From: Carya illinoinensis
Lineage: Eukaryota > Streptophyta > Magnoliopsida > Fagales > Juglandaceae
Length of the DNA: 64,000 bases
Assembly: GCF_018687715.1 (NCBI RefSeq)
Contig: NC_056765.1
Span: 19,534,394-19,598,393 of the forward strand
Reading direction: 5' to 3'
Positions 48,461 through 58,821 of the stretch are shown in pieces (the first letter of the stretch is position 1; each line of letters starts with the position of its first letter). Under the pieces are notes generated by a model. The model was not told the DNA's origin, ran no database searches, and saw only the letters and a list, made by a program, of their open reading frames with translations. The position numbers and the translations under genes are program-made.

Positions 48461-49790
48461 TCATGTTTCTTCATCAATAGATTTCTTGGAGAGTAGAGAA
48501 TTAGATTCATCAAATACTATATGCATAGATTCTTGTACAGTCAAAGTCTTTTTATTGAATATTCTATAAGTTTTACTAGTAGTAGAATACTCGAGAAAAA
48601 TACATTCATCAGATTTTGCATCAAACTTGCCTAAATTATCCCTGTCATTCAAAATAAAACATTTGCATCCAAATACATGAAAGTAACCAATGTTGGGTTT
48701 TTTTTCGTTCCAAAGCTCATAGGTGGTTTTACCTAATTTAGACCTTAGCATAACTCTATTTATAACATAACATGTAGTGCTTACCGCTTCGACCCAAAAA
48801 TAACTAGGCAAGTTATTCTCATTGAGCATTGTTCTTGTCATCTCTTGAAGAGATCTATTTTTCCTTTCTACTAACCCATTTTGTTGAGAAGTTCAAGGAG
48901 TAGGAAAATTATGCACAAAACCATTTTCATCACAAAATGTTTCAATATTTTTATTAACAAACTTTTTTCTCCTATCACTTCGGATACTTGAAATAGTATA
49001 ACCCTTTTCATTTTGAATTCTCTTGCATAACTTGGTAAAGGCATTATGTGCCTCATCTTTATGAGCAAGAAAGATGACCCAAATATATGTAGAGAAATCA
49101 TCAACAATAACAAATGCATAATATTTTCCTCCTACACTTGCAACTCTATTTGGTCCAAAAAAATCCATGTGTATCAGTTGCAATGGTCTAGTAGTGCAAA
49201 TATGTTTCTTGATTTTAAAAGAAGTTTTTGTTTGTTTACCAAATTGGCATGCATCACAAATTTTGTCTTTAAGAAAATATATTTTTGGTAAACCTCTCAC
49301 AAGATCATTTTCTGAAAATTTGGAAATAAGTTCCATGTTGGCATGATTTAGTCTTCTATGCCATAACCAACTAATTTCATTTTGAGCTGAAAAACAAATT
49401 GCATCTTGTAAAATAATTTCTTCAAAATCGATTGTATAAATATTGTTGCTTCTAAAAGCAATAAAACAAATATTACAATCATGATCATTCAAAATAATGC
49501 ATTTATCCATTTTGAAAGTAACTGTAAATCCTTTATCACATAATTGACTTATGCTCAAAAGATTATGTTTTAAACTTTCAACAGTAGAATATCTTCAATT
49601 ATGAGAGAAAATTCATTACCAATTTTACCTATTCCTACGATCTTCCCTTTCGAGTTGTCTCCAAATGTCACGTGTCCTTCTTCTTTAGATCTAAGATCAA
49701 AGAACTTAGTCTTGTCTTCCGTCATGTGTCTTGAATATCCACTATCTAAAAACTATTTGTTTTTGCTTGTGGATGACTTCATGCATACTT
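48461..49790 (-). pseudogene. SIRE-type aspartic protease and integrase
   Basis: Protease relic at about 49760-49590 has FLDSGYSRHMTE with the catalytic Asp-Ser-Gly and FGDNSKGKIVG. Integrase follows: zinc-binding HRRLNHANME...CDACQFGKQ, first catalytic Asp in HMDFFGP, second Asp in IRSDRRKKF (usually SDHGGEF), and the last catalytic Glu in QNGLVERKN. Stops lie near 48893 and between 48841 and 48893. The domain after the core (KLGKTTYELW, FHVFGCKCF, GKFDAKSDE) continues to 48461. Confidence 0.92.
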
Positions 49791-50104
49791 ATAAAAACAA
49801 TTAAAATGATTTTTTTTTGCATCCAAGTTTTTTGGATCCTTTATTTATTAGTATTAGAAGAAATAAGATTTTTAGGTACTCATATGGCTCTAATAGTCAT
49901 TATATGATTTCTTCTAATAGGACAAATATGATAATTATGATAATTTCTATTACAGAAATTGCAAATAGCATGTGACATATATGAAGAACTTGAATTATTA
50001 TAATAATATCTTTTTTTGACAAAATTATTTTTATGAAAAAAATTTTGAATATTGGTTTTTGATGTAGAATGATTATTAAAGAAATTTTTATAAGGTTTGT
50101 ATTT

Positions 50105-51327
50105 TTATTTTAGCATATATCCCAAGCTTGCCTTGTCAAAAACACATCTTTGACTACCAAGAAGTTTTTCAAAATTTCTTTTTCCATTCGTAAAGTTTTC
50201 AACAATATTTTCTAAATCAGTTTTCTTCTTATTCAATTCAAGATTTTCATCTTTCAAAATGATACTTTCTTTTTTTAAAATATCAATTTCGTTTGTTAAA
50301 TAATAATTTTTCTTTTTCAAAGCAGTATACTTGATACCCAATTTTTCAAATTCCTCATATACCTCTTCTAAAACATTTTGCAATTTTTCATATGTAGGAT
50401 TTTCAATATTATCAAGATTTGTTACCTCAATGTCATCTTTAGCCATAAGACAAAGATTTGCTGATTCTCCATTACTTGTTTCACTATCTAAGCTACTTGA
50501 ATCATCATCTCATGTAGCTTTCATTGCTTTCTTGCCCTTATTTCGATCTTTCTTTAATAGAGGACAATCTGGTTTGATATGACCAAACTTATTGCATTTA
50601 TAACAAATTAAAGTGTCATTTTTACCTGAATCTTTCTTAGAAAACTTTTTGAAAGATTTCCTCGAAGGAGTTTTATTTTTCTTTAAGAACCTCTAAATTC
50701 TTCTTATTATCATCGCAACTTTTTCATCTTTGTCTTCATTTTCCTCATTGTCACTTTCACTTTCATGAGGAATAGCTTTAAGTGCCAAGCTCTTCTTTGG
50801 CTTTCCTTATTCTTCTCCTCTTTTCAATATGTACTCATGGGTAATAAGTGACCCGATGAGTTCATTCACTTCAAGCTTCTTGACGTCTCTAACTTCAAGA
50901 ATCGCTGTCACTTTTGATTCCCAGCGTTTTGGTAGAGAGTTGAGAATTTTTCTTACTATCTCCACCTTGGAATAAACTTTACCAAGAGCTGTCAAGCTGT
51001 TTATGATGTTAGTAAAATGAGTGTGCATACTAGATTAAACTCATTTCCATTGAGAGCATTAAATAATAAATTCATAGCAGTTAAATTCAAAGTATAAAGT
51101 CTATCATCTTCACGATCAAACTCTTCTTTTTCCTTTTTGACCTTTACTCCATCAATCATTTTTGTTAGAATATAAGGTCCATTTACAATACATTTCCAGA
51201 TTTCTCGACCTTGAGCCTGAAAGAATATTCTTATTATAACTTTCCAGAATGAGTAATTATCTCCACAAAAGAGTGGAGGCCGACTGCTAGATTGACCTTC
51301 ACCAAATGAAGCTGCAATGTTAGCTAT
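50105..51327 (-). pseudogene. SIRE-type gag (UBN2/CCHC zinc knuckle)
   Basis: The reading frame resembles SIRE gag from about 51327: ANIAASFGEGQSSSRPPLF, then FWKVII and the core segment 51028-50807 with EIVRKILNSLPKRWESKV. A CCHC knuckle (CYKCNKFGHIKPDC) lies near 50615-50570. A coiled-coil tail (50446-50105, KKKNYYLTNEIDILKKE) follows. The codon where Met is expected reads ATA at 51327-51325, so the start seems to have been lost. Stops interrupt the frame. Gag would form the virus-like particle. Confidence 0.85.
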
Positions 51328-51562
51328 AAGATCTTAACTCAAAAGATAGTTAATCTTATAATAGAGCTCTTAACTCTGATGCCAATTGTTACTGATCATA
51401 GGTCGCACCTATGTCACCTAACAATTGTACCTACTAGACTAGCCGGCCACCGTCTCTACCGGTGCACCGACACCCATGGTCGGAGAGTCTTGTTTCGGTG
51501 ACACAGTCACAAGCGAGAGTTCCCATGAGTGATCTGCCTGTATGAATAGTACAGGTCAACTA

Positions 51563-51574
51563 GCTCTGATACCA
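51563..51574 (-). promoter_or_regulatory. Primer-binding site (initiator tRNA-Met)
   Basis: The minus strand reads TGGTATCAGAGC just inside the 5' LTR, the standard plant copia PBS. A near copy, TGGCATCAGAGT, lies 190 bp further in (51373-51384). Confidence 0.93.
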
Positions 51575-51576
51575 AT

Positions 51577-52910
51577 AGTTGCCCAGATGACTAACACAAG
51601 AGAGGGGTGAATTGAATTGTATTTAAAAATAATAATAATTATAAATCAAATATACAATATAAAATATAAACAAAATACGAAACAGTAATAAATATAAAGA
51701 GTAAGGGTAAGAGAGAAGCAAACTCAGTATGTTAACAAGGTTCGGCCCACTGCCTACGTCCTCGCCTCAAGCTACATCTTGAGGATCCCCAAATTCACTA
51801 TTCAACTTCTTTCAGGTGGAGATAGAAACCTATTACACTTTTGAACAACACCGCTACAAAAGATCCGTGTAGAACACCCTCTACACTTGCAATCACCTTA
51901 TACGTGGTGATTCAACTATTCCCTGTGTAGAATACTTTCTATACGCACAAGGGTTATACACATCATTTTACTGATACAAGAGCTGATAGTGGGTATGTTA
52001 TCAGAAAACACTCCTCAATGAGTGAAATAAGAACAATACAGCGCAAACTATATCTCTCAAAATGAATAAGCATTAAGGCTCAATGCTTAGAGAAGAGAGA
52101 ATGAAAGTTTTGAATGAATGTTGTATGCTCTGGATGTTGTAAATATGAAGATCTCAAATGATCTATTTATAGGTATATAAGACTTCATATTCAAATTTAA
52201 AAAGACTCACATGTCAAAGACAACATCATTCACTTTTTTAAAAAATTTAAATAAAATGTTATTCTTTTCCAATTGTCAAAAACAACATCATTCATTTTTC
52301 AAAAATTTCAAACCTAATTTTTTACTTTTGTCATATGAGAAAAGGAGCACACTTTACTTTTCAAAAAATTCAAACCTAATATTTTATTTTTTGTATATGA
52401 CAAAATGAGCACACTTTACTTTTTAAATATTTCAAACAAAATCATCTACCTTTTGCATAAGTAAAAAAAACATCAATCACTTTTGAAAATATTCAAATAA
52501 AACATGCACATGTGAAAGATGACAATCAATCATCTTTAATATTTTCAAAGTTCAACCCTTTAATCAAGGTAAACATGTGAAAGATGACAATCAATCATCT
52601 TTCAAAATTTTCAAATTTAATTTTCAAAATATTCATGCACATGTAGAAAATGTATTTTAATGCTTTATTATAAAATATTAATTTTGAGCCTTAATCATAA
52701 TTTTGAATTTTTAAGAGATTTACAATATTACTCTATGACTTTAATGTGAGCTTGTTTCCTTCTTGCTCATGCTTGTTTCCTTGATGTTAATAACTCCATT
52801 GTGTAGACAACTTGAGCTTGAGACTCCTTTATTCTTTGAATTCATTTGTTATCATCAAAATCTATGTGTAAATATATAATTATACAAAACTTGAAACATT
52901 GAGTTCAACA
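51577..52910 (-). repeat. 5' LTR of the SIRE-type element
   Basis: 1334 bp, the partner of 44308-45646. The inner end reads AGTTGCCCAG instead of TGTTGCCCAG, so the terminal CA of the LTR has mutated. It should contain the element promoter; TATA words are too common to assign. Confidence 0.93.
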
Positions 52911-52915
52911 ATTAC

Positions 52916-53390
52916 AAAGTCTGAATGACATCATTCGATATGCAAAGGTACCAAATGGACATGTAAAAGTGGTCTTTTCTTGATCTTCAAGAGCAATCTC
53001 AATTTGGTTATATCCAGAATAACCGTTTAGGAGGCAATAAAATTTATAGTCAGCTATTCGTTCAAGGATTTGATCCATAAATGGTAGAGGAAAGTGATCC
53101 TTCCTAATAATTGGATTTAGTTTTCTGTAGTTAATGCACATATGCCAACCAGTAGTAACTTCAGTTGGGATCAACTCATTATCTGCATTCTTAACTACAG
53201 TAACACCAGATTTCTTAGGTATCACATGTGTAGGACTAACCTATTTGCTGTCAGAAATATGGTAAATAATCCCTACATCCAAAAGTTTCAACACCTCTAC
53301 TCTAATAACCTTTTTCATATTAGGGTTGAGTCTACGCTGCATCTCTTTTGAGGGCTTAACATTGTCCTCTAGACATATCCTGTGGGTACA
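52916..53390 (-). pseudogene. Athila-like RT, N-terminal part
   Basis: On the minus strand: MKKVIRVEVLKLLDVGIIYH-like start, IPKKSGVTVV, CINYRKLNPIIRKDHFPLPF, LLNGYSGYNQI (catalytic Asp of the first RT box changed to Asn), and FGTFAYRMMSFRLCN, where the copia element is inserted. A stop precedes VSPTH. The RT continues at 44302. Confidence 0.88.
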
Positions 53391-53671
53391 AATTAAAGGA
53401 GGACTATTCATTTGATATCAACTATGGTCCATTCTATTGTCTATTTGTGTTGAATGAGAACAATCCAACTTTGATGAGATGACCATTTGAAATGTCTCTG
53501 TTTGGCCTAAAAATGCATATTTTAAGTAGGTAGATGTTTTAAGTCAAGTTTTGGTGTTTGTACACTTGAGGGGAGGGACACAATATTACAAGGTAACAAC
53601 TCCTCAAAACGTATCCTCCACTTATCAGTGTCGATTATATGAGTAGATTCTAACAAAAAAATTCATATATG

Positions 53672-53998
53672 CTAGTACAAATCATCATCAAAATTTTCAC
53701 CATGAACCAAATAAGCCCCCAGAGAATCAAGAAAAATTAACAAATCAAATTTATCTCGAACAAAAGTTTGAATCAAATTTACTTCATGTACATCATCATC
53801 ATCACTAGGTTGTTTACAAATATTGAAAATATTCAACTCCAAAGTCATGTTACCAAAAGAAATTATCATCACACCACTCCTATAATTTATTAAAGCATTC
53901 GAGGTTACAAAGAATGACATACCTAAAATTATAGGAATTTGAGTACAAACATAAAAAACAGATTCTGTGTTCAATCCATTCGATTTATGTTGTCCCAA
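53672..53998 (-). pseudogene. Athila-like protease-region relic
   Basis: The segment PIILGMSFFVTSNALINYRSGVM and SFGNMTLELNIFNICKQP is the strand after the aspartic protease core, as seen in plant Athila polyproteins. The catalytic DSG is not recognisable. Confidence 0.75.
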
Positions 53999-54009
53999 GA
54001 TTGAGCATT

Positions 54010-54778
54010 TTCAGCCAATTGGTCAAAATAGTCCCAAACATCATCAGGATTTGTATTTAAAAATGCACAATTACACATCATCTCTACAAATTGACGCATT
54101 TGAGAAGTTAAACCTTCATAGAAAAAACTAATAGTGTGCCAAGTCACATAGCTATGATGTGGGCAAGTTAGTAATAATTCATTAAAACGTTCCCAACACT
54201 GAAAAAATGTCTCATTGTTTTTTTAGAGAAATTTATAATGTTTCTGCAAAGAGTGTTGATCATGTGATTAGGAAAAGTTTTTTTTAAAATTCTCTTTGTA
54301 TTTCTTGCCATGTGCCAATGGATCTTGGTCTCAAGGAATTAAACCAATTTTTAATTTTTTCCTTCAAAGAGAATATGAACAACTTTAATCTAACATCATC
54401 ATCATTAACAGTTTGGTTTTGCAAAGTTGCACAAACCTCTTCAAATTCTTTTAAATGCAAATAAGGATTTTCTGAGTTTATACTATGGAACTTGGGAAGT
54501 AATTGAATTACTTCTGGCTTTAAATCAAAATTTCTCATATTCTTAAGAAAAATCATGCAAGATGGAGTACTTGTCCTTTTTTGTTACAAATATTCAAGCA
54601 AAGTTCTTATTGGTGGATTATTTTGAATGTCATCATTTTCGAAGTTGTCATGAATACTATGATTTTCAGCCATGGTGTCAGAATGAGAATTCTTGAAATC
54701 CCCAGACAACCTATCAAACATTTCTCCTAAAACAATTTCATCTTTTCTCAATTTACCATCATGTTGCCACAAGATCAT
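54010..54778 (-). pseudogene. Athila-like gag relic
   Basis: Retrotrans_gag features: HLKEFEEVCATLQNQTVNDD, LFIFSLKEKIKNWFNSLRP and IGTWQEIQREF (54556-54284), continuing past stops into a WERFNELLLTCPHH-like and SFFYEGL-like segment down to about 54010. A short Asp/Asn-rich frame at 54584-54778 lies upstream. Confidence 0.82.
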
Positions 54779-54954
54779 TTATCATAGAGGTTCAAATAAA
54801 TCCAAAAAGAAACTAAAAAGTATGGAAAAGTTTCAAAATTAGTTAATGCATGCACCACCTAAAGTCTTATTTTCTAAAAACTAAATGTAAAATAAGTAAG
54901 AAAATTAAAGAGAAGGGAACAAGATTACCAAATGTGGGACTATAATTGAGCCAA

Positions 54955-55750
54955 GCTGAGTCAGTTTTTGGCTTGCCGAGCTCGTCTCGACTTAAAATAC
55001 TCGAGCTCGAGCTCGAGATTTTTTTTTATTCTTTGTTTGAGCTCAACTCAATAAGCTAAACTCTCAACTCGAGCTCATCCCACAATTGAGTTCAAGTCGA
55101 GTTGAGTTCGAACTCAAATTGTTTATTTTTTGAATAAGATTTAATAATTAATCAAATAAATAAATAAATGATCTAATTTTGAATTTATATAACTAACAAC
55201 TAGAACGTCTATTGAATTATAAAATTTTAAAAAATTTATAAATAATTAATATCTAACTAGTTGATATTTATCCAAAATAATAATATATTATATGCCTACA
55301 TATATTATTAATACATACACTTAATATAATAGCATATACCTATTTCATATATGGGTTATCACGTACTAGTATATGAAATTATTAAATTTTATTGACTAAT
55401 TTTATACAGATGATAAAATATACCTATGAAATATATTCACTATATAGACATATTATATATTAATTATAAAAGTAGTATGCTTATATTATTAGGTAATACA
55501 TATGTATGTATATATACATATGTGTATGTATATATTTATCAATATATGAATGAGTTTTAATCAAATACAGCTAACGAGTCGACTGAGCATAAACAAGTGG
55601 GCCTTAATAAGTTTTAGTCAAGCCGAGCCGAGTTTTGTCATGTATGAGTCATTTACAAATCAATCAGGTATTTGCTTTCACGATACGAGTCGAGTTTGGT
55701 TCGAATTTAATCGAGCAGACTATCGAATAGACTGGTTCATTTACAAGCAT
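54955..55750. repeat. CTCGAG/GAGCTCG-rich dispersed repeat
   Basis: Left arm 54955-55130 (GAGCCAAGCTGAGTC, CTTGCCGAGCTCGTCTCGAC, CTCGAGCTCGAGCTCGAG) and right arm 55575-55750 (GAGTCGACTGAGC, AAGCCGAGCCGAGTTTT, GAGTCGAGTTTGGTTCGAA) surround an AT-rich centre. The arms are roughly complementary, which suggests a non-autonomous DNA element of a type common in plants. Ends and target duplication are not defined. Confidence 0.5.
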
Positions 55751-56579
55751 AACCAAATGATATGAATATGAAAGTAATGCTACTCAATCTATTTTTTAAT
55801 CAAATAAACAAAAATCATACTTGCAAAAAAAAAAAAAAAATTGGCAAAAGATTATTATTATAATTTTTTTCTTTTTTTATAAAAAAAAAACTCTTATCAC
55901 ATGTAAATACTCTTATCCATACAAATTGACTTATATGATAAGGAAAATAAACTCAAACAATAAAAAAAAAAAATTAGTAAAATGAACCTGCAATCAAATA
56001 AAAGAGAAAATTATTGAGATGAAGATTTTTAAAGTAATAGAATACAACTAAAATTAGGACTGTTCATTCGGATTCTATACTTGGACCAGAACCTAGATTC
56101 CAAATCGAGGCCGAAACTTGGATCAGGTTAGCTTGGTTATGATCCGGGCCGGAACTCATATGAATCCCAATTTTTTAAAACCCAAAAATCTGAGTTCCGG
56201 ACTATACCCAGATTATTATTTTTTTTTTTTTACACAAAAGTCCACATGCTATTAAATTATTTTTTTTGAAAAATTAATATTGAAAAGCTTTTTTTTTTAA
56301 GCCTTTATTTTATTACAAATTTTTCATGAAGTAATGATGTTAATAAGCCTGTAATTTTTTTATATATAAAAGCCTATAATTTTTTATTTATTGAAAAAGT
56401 CTATATTTTAATCGTTGTCCATAATGATAAAAATATATCAAAATGAAAAACTAAATACATGCAACATTCACGATGCCACTACATACTACATTATTTGAAC
56501 TAATTTGTCAAGAATATTCAAAATGCATACATTGCTTTAATTAAACTCCAATAAATATCAACAAACATGAACTAATTTG

Positions 56580-56855
56580 TTAAGAATATTCTAATTTCTT
56601 GTGATTTCTACTTCCATCAATAACACCTGAAAAATTTGTAGCAGCAGCATTTAGGAACTTCAAACAATTTCCTTTTCTTCTCAAAATGAACACTTCCCAT
56701 CTCATCATTGTTTTCAGAATCAACTGGCACAACTTGTGATGCATTTGATGTCCTCCCATCGTTGCCAATAGACTTGTTATCATGATATCATCCTTCTCCA
56801 CCGAAGAAGATTGAGTTGTTATCATTTGAAGTTTGACTACACAACCTACCCACAC
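56580..56855 (-). pseudogene. Possible N-terminal relic of a hAT (BED/RICESLEEPER-like) transposase
   Basis: The minus strand encodes a Ser/Asp-rich stretch (QSSSVEKDD; in a second frame NDGRTSNASQ and DSENNDEMGS) that resembles the leader preceding the BED zinc finger in plant hAT transposases. No BED cysteines or dimerisation domain can be seen. The assignment rests mostly on its place inside an element with hAT ends. Confidence 0.4.
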
Positions 56856-57564
56856 ATCTTACATGTTGAAGGCAAAGTTCTGAGCAATGCCTTGTAAAAA
56901 GTGACTTCAAGAACAGAGTAAAATCATTTTATTTGTCACTTCACAAATAAGACTAATTTAAGCCACCAATCTATTTTCATAACATAACTTGCTCACAAAA
57001 ATACCATTTCATAGAATTTACTAAAAAAGGTTCTGGTGCAGAGTGTATCCACAAACTAAATGCAAATTTTATATGCACATATATATTTAGTATCTTATCT
57101 ATAAAAGAGCTATAGAAAAGAGCCAATCTTTGTAAAAGCTAATAGTTTGTAAAGCATGCCAAATACCTATGTAGTATATCACATTTGTCTGCAAAGCTCA
57201 AACTAGTTGAGTCAACGTAGAAGAAAATTGCACATGCAAAACCACAAACAAAATTGAGTATTTACTATTGTCAAAGGATTTCACAAAGATCTGTTTACTG
57301 ATAACAACAAAATAAATCAAGTATAAAAAATGATAATGGTAACTTTTAAGACGTGAATAGCATATAAGAGGTGTTAGTTTTAAAAAATAAATAAATAAGA
57401 ATTATGCCCCCACAAATCCCTTCTCAGTTTCTATAAATTCCACATAAACATTTCGAGGATTTTACCTTTCATTTCAAGACCCAAGGAAAAAAAGTCATAA
57501 ACCACAACAAAATCCTGAAGTAGAGGGCCTAAGTAGAATCATCCAAACGACTTGTAAAGTTCAA

Positions 57565-57740
57565 TTACAAGTGGTTTAGATCTGTTTGAATTTTATTTGG
57601 TTTGAATATTATCTATTCTAAACAACGAAACAAGTAACTTGAGAGATATAAGGACCCAGAAAAAAATAAAAAAGACATAAGGAATAGAATAGATAATATT
57701 CAAACCAAATAAAATTCAAACAGATCTAAACCACTTGTAA
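57565..57740. repeat. Perfect 56-bp inverted repeat with 64-bp loop
   Basis: Arm 57565-57620 (starting TTACAAGTGGTTTAGATCTG) is the exact reverse complement of 57685-57740 (ending GATCTAAACCACTTGTAA). Checked base by base; no mismatch. It could fold as a long hairpin in DNA or RNA. Confidence 0.95.
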
Positions 57741-58400
57741 AGTTCGATCTTGTAGAAACAATAAACAAACAAAACTTAGCCAAAAACAATGAAAAAGAAA
57801 AACTAGATGATTTAAGATAGAATTTTTAAATTTTCAAAAAACAGTCCGAGATGATAGAAGAAATTCAAAATTAGATCCAAACCATCAAATTCTGAACTAG
57901 GAACAAAAATGACTTAACATATAACAATACGATGTCGAAGACACCTCCGTTTTCATGTGCTGCTTCTTCTTGTGCTCCTACTTCTTCCTAGATCTTTAGC
58001 TGAAGCAACTCAAAATCTGGGGAGATCAGTAGTGAAAAATGAACCATGTTAAAGAAAAAAGAGTAGATTTAAGAAAACCATGTTTATAAATGCTCAAAGG
58101 GAGAGAGAAAGAGAGAGGCTTACCAAAATGTAAGAGAGACGACCACAAAAACTTGAAGGCTAGGGTTTCACCGCTTTGTGAAGCTTCTTAATCAGGGCCA
58201 TTGGCTTCCTATAACGCCACAACCAAAACCTATAAAAAAAAGTTTACATGTAGATATAAACTACCTTTCACAAAATGAACATCTCGAGCAAGAGAAACGG
58301 TGAGCCTAGACAGGTTAAACTATACAATGAGATCTACACTACCTTTCACGAAATGACCATCTCAAGCATGCCGCGTGGGTAGTTTTAGGACTGGTTTTGC

Positions 58401-58402
<2 letters not shown>

Positions 58403-58455
<53 letters not shown>
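58403..58455. repeat. GA microsatellite
   Basis: About 26 GA units within the leader-like part of the hAT element; shorter (GA)n patches follow at 58472 and 58512. Confidence 0.95.
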
Positions 58456-58457
<2 letters not shown>

Positions 58458-58821
58458 TTGAGGTTTGGGCTAGAGAGAGAGAGAGAGAGCTAGGGTTTGA
58501 AATTTGGGCAAGAGAGAGATGAGAGATGGAAAGCTCAGTTTGAAATTTGGGGGGAGAGACAACAATCGCACGGCTTGAATGCGGGTTTTATATATATATA
58601 TATATAACCTGAGTACCAGGTTTTAAACTCGGTACCCAGATTTCATAACCTGATCTAGACAGGATTGGTCCGGATTTTGTAATGTAGATTACAGCCTATA
58701 TTTGATCTGGACCGGAACCCGGATAACCGGTTCCAGATCGAGCTGGGAAAAAATGACCCGGATGAATAGTCCTAACTAAAATGGTAAAATAAATCGATGT
58801 GGAGAACGACTAAGGTTTCAA

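Larger units (their letters stand above)
44308..52910 (-). mobile_element. SIRE-type Ty1/copia retrotransposon, full length, TSD ATTAC
   Basis: ATTAC at 44303-44307 and 52911-52915 flanks an 8.6-kb element with two ~1.34-kb LTRs, a tRNA-Met PBS, several PPT-like motifs and gag-protease-integrase-RT-RNase H relics in copia order on the minus strand. Integrase wording (RPLQLIHMDFFGP, ERKNRSLQEM) and the PPT context point to the SIRE/Maximus lineage. Five differences in the first ~110 LTR bases suggest an insertion that is neither new nor ancient. It landed in the RT gene of the older Athila element. Confidence 0.94.
40771..54780 (-). mobile_element. Older Athila-like Ty3/gypsy element, nested host of two insertions
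   Basis: Pieces of gag (54580-54010), protease-like (53998-53672), RT (53390-52916, then 44302-43882), RNase H (43882 to about 42000) and integrase (41968-40771) occur in gypsy order on the minus strand. It is split by a copia element (44308-52910) and an LTR-like element (42637-43876), each with its own 5-bp duplication. Similarity to the pol at 61788 is obvious, but every frame is broken. LTRs were not found; the limits given are those of the coding relics. Confidence 0.85.
56055..58774 (-). mobile_element. hAT transposon, non-autonomous, 2.72 kb, TSD ACTAAAAT
   Basis: Perfect 8-bp duplication ACTAAAAT at 56047-56054 and 58775-58782. Inverted ends: TAGGACTGTTCATTCGGATT on the left; the right end in reverse complement is TAGGACTATTCATCCGGGTC (16 of 20 match). 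Subterminal GGTCCGGAT/CCGGAACC words are abundant. Leader-like sequence with AAACCCTAGCC (minus strand, about 58170-58160) and an N-terminal transposase relic at 56580-56855 suggest a minus-strand gene whose catalytic part was deleted. 8-bp duplications are the rule for hAT. Confidence 0.9.
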
